Origin: JAVKBW01 sp964352715
GTDB lineage: Bacteria; Pseudomonadota; Alphaproteobacteria; UBA8366; Aestuariispiraceae
Assembly: GCA_964352715.1 (NCBI GenBank)
Contig: CAYGSU010000012.1
Coordinates: 1-64,000, forward strand
Length of the DNA: 64,000 bases
Reading direction: 5' to 3'
Shown here: positions 34,851 to 41,979 of the stretch, one piece after another
Numbering within the stretch: position 1 is the first letter of the stretch
Layout: every line of letters begins with the position of its first letter
Position numbers and translations under genes: made by a program
Notes under the pieces: generated by a model
Databases searched by the model: none
The model's input: the letters and a program-made list of their open reading frames with translations, nothing else
What the model was told of the DNA's origin: nothing

Positions 34851-34950
34851 NNNNNNNNNNNNNNNNNNNNNNNNNNNNNNNNNNNNNNNNNNNNNNNNNN
34901 NNNNNNNNNNNNNNNNNNNNNNNNNNNNNNNNNNNNNNNNNNNNNNNNNN
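34851..34950. other. Assembly gap (100 N)
   Basis: This is a run of exactly 100 N of unknown true size. It removes the 3' ends of two convergent genes, the lipoprotein on the left and the MocA-like fusion on the right. Confidence 0.98.
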
Positions 34951-36595
34951 CGTTCAGCGCTTCCGGTGTATCGATGTCGGTAAGGATGCCGGTGGCGGCA
35001 GGCAGGGCATCGACTGCGACCTCGCAGACGCTTTCGTCATTGCTGGCAATCAACCGTCGCGCGCCCTGATCACCGTCCAATGTCGCAATTTCCGGAAAGA
35101 ACCGCCTTGCGATCAGCACCGGGTTGCCGCGCTTTCCATCGACCGTCGGAATGCAGATGGCGCGGCCTTCTTCCGGGTCGAAGGCGGCGATCAGCTTGTT
35201 AAGCACATCGGCTGTCAGAAGCGGCATGTCGCCGAGGCAGATCAGCGCGCCATCAACGGATCGGGGCAGGGCGGCAATACCGGCGCGGACCGATGTCGAC
35301 AGGCCTTGTGCGAAGTCCGGGTTTTCCAATGTTTTCACCGGCAAGGATGCCAGCGCCAGTCGAACCCGGTCGGCCTCGTTGCCGGTGACGCCGTAGACCG
35401 GTGAGGCATCGGAAGCGCAGACGGCCTCGGCGACATGCCGCACCATCGGCTTGCCGTCGATCATGGCCAGCATCTTGTTCTGATCGCCCATGCGGGTCGA
35501 CTTGCCGGCGGCGAGAATGATTGCGGCGATTTTCTTCGCCTTGCCGGTATCTGTATCCTCGGCATCCCCGGTATCCGTATCGGCACGGGGCAGGGGGCGG
35601 GTCGCGATTTCCTTCAGCAACCCGCCATGCCCCATTTCCATGATGGCGTCCGGCGAGATCGGCAGGCTTGCGAACAGGCGCTGCAACACCCAGTCGAAGC
35701 CGTTCAGTTTCGGCGACCGGGCGCAGCCCGGCAGGCCGATGACGGGTATTTCCGTGTCTCCAGATGTGATGCGTCCGGTAAGGATCAGATTGCCTGGATC
35801 GACCGGCATGCCGAAATGATCGACGATGCCGCCGGCAGCCTCGATCGCCGCCGGGATGACGTCGCGCCTGTCGGTAACGGCGCTGGCGCCGGTGATCAGC
35901 AACAGATCGGGCGTATCTGCCAGCGCCTCGCTGATGGCGTCGTGCAGTGCCTCGTTTGCGTGGTCACATCGGATTTCCCGATCCAGCGAGCCGGAAAGAG
36001 CGGCAAGTCGGTCACGCGTAACCCTGGTGGTTTTGTCCAGCACTGTCGGCTTCACACCGGGTAGATCGGTCTGGATCAGGATAGCTTTCAGCGGCGCATA
36101 GGGATGCAATTGCAGCAGAAAGGCGTCGGCGTCGTCGGCGGTGTTGATCCATGCCTCAACCGAGTCTGATGGCACGGCAAAGGGAATGATCTTCAACGTC
36201 GCCAGCATCTGTTTCGACGCAACCGCGCTGTGATTGCGAAGCGTGCCAACAGTGATCGCTTCGTCGATCCTGTTCAGCGTTCTCAACGTGTCGGTATCGA
36301 TGGTGATGACGCCAGGCGTTTCGGCATAGAAATTCACCCGGCCGGTAAATGCCTTGCTGAGAGAAATTCCGGGCCCGGCAAGCTGCGCGGCGATGCTGTC
36401 GGCGGCCTCATCCTCCGGCACATCGTCGGGCTGCAGGCGGGCGACGATGACGGTCGTGCAGCCGGTTTCCTGCAACCGAGCGATGTCTTCGTCGTTCAGG
36501 TGCCGGCCCTTTTTGAACTTCTTTCCGTCAACATTGACGGAATGCGCCAGGATGGCACCGGCCGCCGTTTCGACAGGAATTTCACCGAAGAACAT
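34951..36595 (-). CDS. Molybdopterin-binding / MocA-like nucleotidyltransferase fusion (3' end in gap)
   Basis: About 548 residues are readable. The last, LTDIDTPEALN, is normally within about ten residues of the end of this family, so little is lost. The N-terminal part (about 1-330) is a MoaB/MoeA-type molybdopterin-binding domain (LLLITGASAVTDRRD). An acidic Asp/Thr linker follows. The C-terminal part is a MobA/MocA-type nucleotidyltransferase: IILAAGKSTRMGDQNKML and ICLGDMPLLTADV. The LAAGKSTRMG form fits MocA, which makes molybdopterin cytosine dinucleotide, the cofactor of CO-dehydrogenase-type hydroxylases. It is last in the coxD-coxE-xdhC run on the minus strand and should supply the CoxL cofactor. 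Confidence 0.87.
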
Positions 36596-36601
36596 GGGGC
36601 G

Positions 36602-37306
36602 CTACGCTGCTTTCTGTTTCGGCCCGTGCAGGGCGAGCGTCATTGAACCCAGAATGGAAACCGCGATCTCAGCCGGCGAAACAGCCCCGATATCGAGGCC
36701 GATCGGCGCATCGATCCGCGCAATTGCCGCTGCGTCGACCCCGGCCTCAGTCAGTCGCTGTACCCGACGGGCGTGGGTTTTCTTGCTGCCCAGCGCACCG
36801 ACATAGAAGGCGGGCGAGGCGAGAGCCATTTCCAGTCCCGGCTCGTCGATCTTCGGGTCGTGGGTCAGCGCCACAACGGCGGTGCGGCTGTCCGGCATCA
36901 ATGCCTCCAGCGCTTCATCGGGCCAGCGGTCGTCGATGACCGTACCGGGGAAACGGTCTTCCGTCGCCCAGGCGGTACGCGGGTCGATCAGGGTCACTTC
37001 GTAATCCGCCATGCGCGCCATGGGGGCGAGAAACTGGGCGATGTGCACCGCGCCGATCAGCAGCAGCCTTTTTGGCGGATTGAACGGCTGAAAGAACAGT
37101 GAGCGACCGTCAATCGTTTCCGTTCGGCCCTTGTCAGAAGCCAGAACGGCGGCAACCGTCTCGCCGACATTCCCTGCATCAAGATCGCCGGTAACGGTGT
37201 CGCCGATATACAGGCAGGCATCGGCCGTCGCCAGATCGCGGATCAGCACGGCCTGCTGCTTCGCCACCTGGGCGTCTCTCAACCGGTCGAGAAGGGCGCG
37301 TTTCAT
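36602..37306 (-). CDS. XdhC Rossmann-domain protein
   Basis: 234 residues from ATG 37306, which overlaps the stop of the upstream XdhC N-domain gene (ATGA); the longer 5' frame is not needed. A short N-terminal domain is followed by a Rossmann fold with RLLLIGAVHIAQFLAPMA and VTLIDPR, then VVALTHDPKIDEPGLEMAL and YVGALGSKKTHARR, all typical of XdhC C-terminal domains. XdhC proteins bind and protect the molybdenum cofactor and help its sulfuration before insertion. In many bacteria both domains are one protein; here they are two coupled genes. The first Gly-rich motif is GAVHIA rather than GAGHVG. Confidence 0.87.
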   Translation of the reverse strand: MKRALLDRLRDAQVAKQQAVLIRDLATADACLYIGDTVTGDLDAGNVGETVAAVLASDKGRTETIDGRSLFFQPFNPPKRLLLIGAVHIAQFLAPMARMADYEVTLIDPRTAWATEDRFPGTVIDDRWPDEALEALMPDSRTAVVALTHDPKIDEPGLEMALASPAFYVGALGSKKTHARRVQRLTEAGVDAAAIARIDAPIGLDIGAVSPAEIAVSILGSMTLALHGPKQKAA

Positions 37307-37662
37307 GGCTCGAGCTTCTCCACCAGAACATGAACCTCGCCGCCGCAGGCGAGGCCGACTTCCCATGCCATCGCATCGGAGACACCGAATTCCATCAGTT
37401 TCGGCGCGCCGCTTTCAATGATGTCCTGCGCTTCGGTAACGACGGCCCCTTCGATGCATCCACCGGATACCGATCCGCTGAACCTTCCGTCAGCATTCAC
37501 CGCCAGCAGGCTGCCGACCGGGCGCGGCGACGAGCCCCAGGTTTTCACCACGGTCGCCAGGGCGACGCCGTCACCGGCATCGGCCCATCCCGCCGCCGTT
37601 GTCAGAACGTCTTCCGGCCGGGCGAAGGCCGATGCCGCCGGGGTCTGTTCGGAATTGCTCAT
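37303..37662 (-). CDS. XdhC/CoxI-family N-domain protein
   Basis: 119 residues from ATG 37662, overlapping the coxE-like stop (ATGA). It shows VALATVVKTWGSSPRPVGS, FSGSVSGGCIEGAVV and a CGGEVHV element with the conserved Cys pair of the XdhC_CoxI domain. It acts with the next gene product in maturation of the molybdenum cofactor. It is in the middle of a tightly overlapping operon. Confidence 0.87.
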   Translation of the reverse strand: MSNSEQTPAASAFARPEDVLTTAAGWADAGDGVALATVVKTWGSSPRPVGSLLAVNADGRFSGSVSGGCIEGAVVTEAQDIIESGAPKLMEFGVSDAMAWEVGLACGGEVHVLVEKLEP

Positions 37663-38936
37663 GCCGCCATCCTTTTCCACTTCTGCAAGGACGCCCGGTC
37701 GGCAGGTGTTTCAGCCGCGAGCGCCTGCGCCAGTTGCGCCAGACTTTCCAGATTGTGCACCGGGCGGAAGTCGTCGACATGCGGAATCATCGCTTTCGCG
37801 CCGGTCGCCTTTGGTTCGTACTTATCATACCGCAAAAGCGGGTTCAGCCATATCAGGCGGCGGCAGGATTTGTGAATCCGTTCCATCTCGATATCGATGC
37901 CCGCCGCGCCATCACGATCCAGCCCGTCAGTGATCAGCAGCACCACGGCGCCCTGACCCAGGACCCGGCGTGACCAGTCACGGTTGAAACGGTGCAGGGC
38001 CTGACCGATGCGGGTGCCGCCGGCCCAGTCCTCGACATCCTGGGCTATCTTGTTGAGCGCCGCATCCGGGTCCTTGTTGCGCAGGTGCCGCGTGATATTG
38101 GTCAACCGCGTGCCGAACAGAAACGAATGAACCCGGTCGCGGTCGTTCGTCAAAGCATGCAGGAAATGCAGCAGCATCCGGCTGTAGCGGTCCATCGACC
38201 CGGAGATATCGCAAAGAACGACCAGCGGTGGTGGCCGCTTCCGTCGGCTACGCCGTTTCAGCTCGACAATATCGCCGCCGAACCTTGCGACCGACCGCAG
38301 GGTCGCGCGCATATCGGCACGGCGACCGGAAAGATCAGGCTTGAACCGCCGTGTCGGCACATCGCGCAGCGGCAGGGTCAGTTTTCGAAGGGCGTCGCGA
38401 GCTTGCGACAGTTCTTCGGACGTCATGGATTCGAAATCCTTGTCCGCCAGCACTTCCTGAGTCGAGAAGGTGAGGGTAGCGTCGAACTCCATCTCCTCTT
38501 CCTGCTGTTCGGCTGCCTGGGTCGATCCCGGCTTGTCGCTGGCCAGCGCATCGGCCACCCGTTGCGACAGGTCATCCTTTTTTTCCGGTGGGTCGTCGCC
38601 CCGGAAGCTCGGCAGCAGCATGCCGATCATGCGTTCCAGAATGTCCGGGTTGCGCCAGAAGATATGAAACGCCTGGTCGAACACCTCGCGCTCGTCGCGC
38701 CGGTTCACAAAGACGGCGTGCAGGGTCCAGTAGAAATCCTTGCGCGAGGCGACGCCCGCTGTGGCGATTGCGTTGATTGCGTCCAGTACCGTGCCCGGCC
38801 CGACCGGCAGGCCGGCGCTGCGCAGGACCCGGCCGAAATGCATGATGTTTTCCGCCAGCCTGCCGCCATCCGCCTCACCGATGAAGAAGTTCGGGGCGGG
38901 GCGCGACGGGTCACTAGCCGGGTCGTCTGCTGTCAT
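37659..38936 (-). CDS. coxE: CoxE-like von Willebrand A protein
   Basis: 425 residues from ATG 38936, overlapping the coxD stop as TGATG; GTG 38939 is an alternative. The N-terminal half is helical and charged. The C-terminal VWA domain has the MIDAS motif LCDISGSMDRYSR and a later GGTRIGQALHRF. CoxE works with the AAA+ ATPase CoxD in maturing the Cu-S-Mo or sulfido-Mo centre of CO dehydrogenases. It lies in a minus-strand operon with coxD and the xdhC genes. Confidence 0.9.
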   Translation of the reverse strand: MTADDPASDPSRPAPNFFIGEADGGRLAENIMHFGRVLRSAGLPVGPGTVLDAINAIATAGVASRKDFYWTLHAVFVNRRDEREVFDQAFHIFWRNPDILERMIGMLLPSFRGDDPPEKKDDLSQRVADALASDKPGSTQAAEQQEEEMEFDATLTFSTQEVLADKDFESMTSEELSQARDALRKLTLPLRDVPTRRFKPDLSGRRADMRATLRSVARFGGDIVELKRRSRRKRPPPLVVLCDISGSMDRYSRMLLHFLHALTNDRDRVHSFLFGTRLTNITRHLRNKDPDAALNKIAQDVEDWAGGTRIGQALHRFNRDWSRRVLGQGAVVLLITDGLDRDGAAGIDIEMERIHKSCRRLIWLNPLLRYDKYEPKATGAKAMIPHVDDFRPVHNLESLAQLAQALAAETPADRASLQKWKRMAA

Positions 38937-39853
38937 CACCGGTCCTGTGTGGCGAGTTCCATCTTGACCTCGTCAAGAATGCGGGCGGCTTCCGATCCAC
39001 GAATCTTGGCGATGTCATCCTGGTATTTCAGCAAAGCGCCCAACGTATCGTTGATGGTTTCCGGGTCGAGGGCGAGGCGGTCGAGCTGGGTCAGGGCGTT
39101 GGCCCAGTCGATGGTTTCGGCAACGCCGGGCAGTTTGAACAGGTCGAGCGTGCGGATTTTCTGGATGAAACCGACGATCTGTTCCGACAGTTCGGCAGAA
39201 GCGCCGGGTGCTTTCACCTTCAGGATCGCCAGTTCGCGTTCCGCATTCGGATAATCGACCCAGTAGTAGAAGCAACGCCGTTTGATCGCGTCGTGGATTT
39301 CGCGGGTACGGTTCGAGGTGATCACCACAATCGGCGGCTCCGGCGCGCGGATCGTGCCCATTTCCGGGATCGTCACCTGAAAATCAGACAGCACTTCCAG
39401 CAGAAAGGCCTCGAATGGTTCGTCGGTGCGGTCCAGCTCGTCGATCAGCAGGATGGGTGTCTTGCCGTCGGCCTGCTGCACAGCCTGCAGGATCGGCCGC
39501 TTGATCAGGAAGCGGTCGGAAAACAGATCGGCTTCCAGTTTTTGGCGATCGCCGCCGCCGGTCGATTCCGCCAGTCTGATTTCAAGCATCTGGCGCGCAT
39601 AGTTCCACTCATACACCGCCGAGGCGATATCCAGGCCTTCGTAGCATTGCAGCCGGATCAGCGGACGGTCGAGGGTTTCCGCCAGCACCTTTGCAATTTC
39701 GGTCTTGCCGGTGCCGGCCTCGCCTTCGAGGAACAACGGCCGGTTCATCTTCAGGGAAAGGAACAACGCCGTCGCAAGGCTGCGGTCGGCGACATAGCGC
39801 CCCGCATCAAGCAGGTCGAGCGTTGCGTCGATGGAACTTGGTTGATCCGTCAT
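38936..39853 (-). CDS. coxD: CoxD-like MoxR AAA+ ATPase
   Basis: 305 residues. MoxR-family ATPase with Walker A FLEGEAGTGKTEIAK, Walker B ILLIDELDRTDEPFEAFLLE and sensor 1 IVITSNRTREIHD. In Oligotropha carboxidovorans CoxD is needed to build the active-site metal centre of CO dehydrogenase. With the adjacent VWA protein it forms the usual MoxR-VWA chaperone pair. The start has AGAGACC upstream. It begins only 54 nt after the ydbL stop on the same strand, so transcription may read through from ynbE-ydbL. Confidence 0.92.
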   Translation of the reverse strand: MTDQPSSIDATLDLLDAGRYVADRSLATALFLSLKMNRPLFLEGEAGTGKTEIAKVLAETLDRPLIRLQCYEGLDIASAVYEWNYARQMLEIRLAESTGGGDRQKLEADLFSDRFLIKRPILQAVQQADGKTPILLIDELDRTDEPFEAFLLEVLSDFQVTIPEMGTIRAPEPPIVVITSNRTREIHDAIKRRCFYYWVDYPNAERELAILKVKAPGASAELSEQIVGFIQKIRTLDLFKLPGVAETIDWANALTQLDRLALDPETINDTLGALLKYQDDIAKIRGSEAARILDEVKMELATQDR

Positions 39854-39907
39854 GATGGTCTCTGGCGTCAGCTTGGTGTGAATCGAATGACAAAGCTTAA
39901 AGCAGAG

Positions 39908-40270
39908 CTACTTCTGACGCCACGCCCCGGTATCGGTTAAAAACCAGTATCCTTTAGGGGCCTTCTCGAAAATCTTGTTCGCGTAGATCTTGCCGACGGC
40001 CACAACTGTCGTGTTCTGTTCCTTGGCGACCTGCTCGTAGAACGTCCGACGCTTGTCATTGATGTCGCTGACCAGCGTTTTCACGGACCCGCCGGCATTC
40101 GGGTCACGCACCACGGCAAACCCGTCGAACCGTTCGCCGACAAGGCCTTGTGCGCGCGGACCGTCAAGCGGGTCCGCACTGGCCGGCTGGGCCAGACCCA
40201 GCGCCATCAGCATCAGGGCTGCCATCCCGAACAGGGTGGCGCGCCTAGAAGATCGGATTCTTTTCCACAT
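39908..40270 (-). CDS. ydbL: YdbL-family (DUF1318) periplasmic protein
   Basis: 120 residues with a signal peptide ending QPASA. The mature part has the YdbL/DUF1318 pattern: AQGLVGERFDGFAVV, VSDINDKRRTFYEQVAKEQ and VGKIYANKIFEKAPKGYW. YdbL is reported as a periplasmic partner of the YdbH-YnbE intermembrane bridge. The start ATG lies within the end of ynbE (26-nt overlap), which supports coupled expression. The longer start (40270) gives a complete n-region for the signal peptide. Confidence 0.88.
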   Translation of the reverse strand: MWKRIRSSRRATLFGMAALMLMALGLAQPASADPLDGPRAQGLVGERFDGFAVVRDPNAGGSVKTLVSDINDKRRTFYEQVAKEQNTTVVAVGKIYANKIFEKAPKGYWFLTDTGAWRQK

Positions 40271-40448
40271 CCTCTTCCGCCTTTTCTTCGATTTTCAGCC
40301 GAACCTCGGCATCGAGTTTTACATTCAGGTTAATGGTGATCGGTTCACGGGGTGCTTCGACCCGCACCGTCGGCGTGCAGCCGGAAACGAAAACGGCAGA
40401 AAATACTGCAGCCGCCAGGGCCATCGGCAGTCGCCGGACAGCCGGCAT
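40245..40448 (-). CDS. ynbE: YnbE-family outer-membrane lipoprotein
   Basis: 67 residues from ATG 40448, near the length of E. coli YnbE (61). Further in-frame ATGs at about 40493-40505 are possible starts, and no ribosome-binding site decides between them. The lipobox is VFVSGC. The mature part, PTVRVEAPREPITINLNVKL, is the YnbE signature. YnbE is an outer-membrane lipoprotein that docks to the C-terminus of YdbH to form a bridge for phospholipid transport. Its partner ydbH is at 41980-44631 on the same strand but separated by an inserted gene. Confidence 0.88.
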   Translation of the reverse strand: MPAVRRLPMALAAAVFSAVFVSGCTPTVRVEAPREPITINLNVKLDAEVRLKIEEKAEEDVEKNPIF

Positions 40449-40643
40449 CTGGTCATCTTTTTCAGGCGGCACGAACAGGCTCCCGCTAAACATCATCCTA
40501 TCCATATGGAAGCTGACCGCGCTATCGACAAGCGTTATTTGACATGCGCCTGTCAGGCGCACCGGGTGAGGGGGCCGGTAAATCCGGCTTGCAGAAGGCC
40601 CGGGATTTCGGTTCCTTGTGTTTATCGCGAGAGAGGGGAGCCG

Positions 40644-41969
40644 ATGAACGCCTTGAAGCAACGGAAATGGGTGCCAGAGGCCTGTGAGGCCTATATCCAG
40701 ACAATTTCAAGGCAGACTGCCGGAAGTACATCGGCGGTGATCGCCGCTCGGCTTCAGACGCTGGCAGACAAGAACCGCCAGATTCACGAGCGCGATTGTT
40801 TCAACCTTAACCCGGCAACGAATGTCATGAATCCGCGCGCGGAAAAAATCCTCGGCGCCGGTCTTGGGTCGCGTCCGTCACTCGGCTATCCCGGCGACAA
40901 GTACGAGATGGGGCTGGAGGCGATTGAAGAAATCGAGATCATCTGCGCGGAACTCTGCGCCGAAGTGTTTCAGGCGCGGTTCGCTGAAATCAGGGTCGCG
41001 TCCGGCGCGCTGGCGAATCTATATGGCTTCATGGCGACCTGCCGGCCCGGCGATGCGATCATCGCGCCGCCATCCACCATCGGCGGCCATGTCACGCACC
41101 ATCAGGCCGGATGCGCGGGTCTGTATGGCCTGGACATTCATCAGGCTCCGGTGAATGCGGACGGGTACACAATCGATATCGACGGATTGCGAGCGTTGGC
41201 CCGGGATGTGAAGCCGGCGCTGATTACCGTCGGCGGCAGCCTGAACCTTTTTCCCCATCCGGTCTCGGCGGTGCGCGAGATCGCCGATACGGTCGGTGCG
41301 AAAGTGCTGTTCGATGCGGCGCATCAATGCGGCATGATTGCCGGCGGGGCGTGGCCGAACCCGTTACAGGAAGGCGCGCACCTGATGACGATGAGCACCT
41401 ATAAAAGCCTGGCCGGACCGGCGGGCGGGTTGATCGTTACCAACGAACCGGATCTGGCGGAAAAACTGGATGCCATCGCCTTTCCCGGCATGACGGCGAA
41501 TTTCGACGCCGCCAAATCGGCGGCGCTGGCGTTGACCATGCTGGACTGGCGCGAACACGGTGCGGCCTATGCCGAAGCGATGGTTCGCGTGTCGGAGGCT
41601 CTCGCCGCGGCGCTGCAGGAACGGGGCCTGCCGGTTTTCGCAGCAAACAAAGGCTTTACCACATCGCACCAGTTCGCCGTTGAAGCGGCCGGTTTCGGCG
41701 GCGGGCATGCAATGGCGAAGGTGTTGCGGAAGGCCGGCTTCCTGACCTGCGGCATCGGCCTGCCGCGCGACCCGGTTCCCGGCGACATGAACGGCTTGCG
41801 GTTCGGCACGCCGGAAGTTGTCCGCTGGGGCGTCACGGAACAGGACGCCGGCCCGCTCGCTGATCTTATCGTGAAGGCGCTGACCGAACCGTCACCGGAA
41901 AAGCTGGCGGGCGACGTCGCAGCGATGCGGAAAAAGTTCGACAGACTGCATTTCATCTGCACGGACTGA
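40644..41969 (+). CDS. Serine hydroxymethyltransferase-like PLP enzyme
   Basis: 441 residues. ATG 40644 follows GAGAGGGGAG, a strong ribosome-binding site. It is fold-type I and SHMT-related: IGGHVTHHQAG matches the SHMT GGHLTHG segment, LFDAAHQCGMIAGG gives Asp224 and His227 for PLP, and MSTYKSLAGPAGG carries the Schiff-base Lys254. The SHMT segment around GYPGxRYYGG is changed to GYPGDKYEMG. The N-terminus differs from housekeeping GlyA, so this is probably a paralogue such as an alpha-methylserine or other beta-hydroxy-amino-acid aldolase. It lies on the opposite strand between ydbH and ynbE, genes that are normally contiguous, which suggests later insertion. Confidence 0.8.
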   Translation: MNALKQRKWVPEACEAYIQTISRQTAGSTSAVIAARLQTLADKNRQIHERDCFNLNPATNVMNPRAEKILGAGLGSRPSLGYPGDKYEMGLEAIEEIEIICAELCAEVFQARFAEIRVASGALANLYGFMATCRPGDAIIAPPSTIGGHVTHHQAGCAGLYGLDIHQAPVNADGYTIDIDGLRALARDVKPALITVGGSLNLFPHPVSAVREIADTVGAKVLFDAAHQCGMIAGGAWPNPLQEGAHLMTMSTYKSLAGPAGGLIVTNEPDLAEKLDAIAFPGMTANFDAAKSAALALTMLDWREHGAAYAEAMVRVSEALAAALQERGLPVFAANKGFTTSHQFAVEAAGFGGGHAMAKVLRKAGFLTCGIGLPRDPVPGDMNGLRFGTPEVVRWGVTEQDAGPLADLIVKALTEPSPEKLAGDVAAMRKKFDRLHFICTD

Positions 41970-41979
41970 CCGGTAAAAG

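Noticed and set aside
37992..39254. Forward open frame of 420 codons across coxE/coxD
   Set aside because: Antisense to two overlapping genes with Walker and MIDAS motifs. Its composition is that of a shadow frame.
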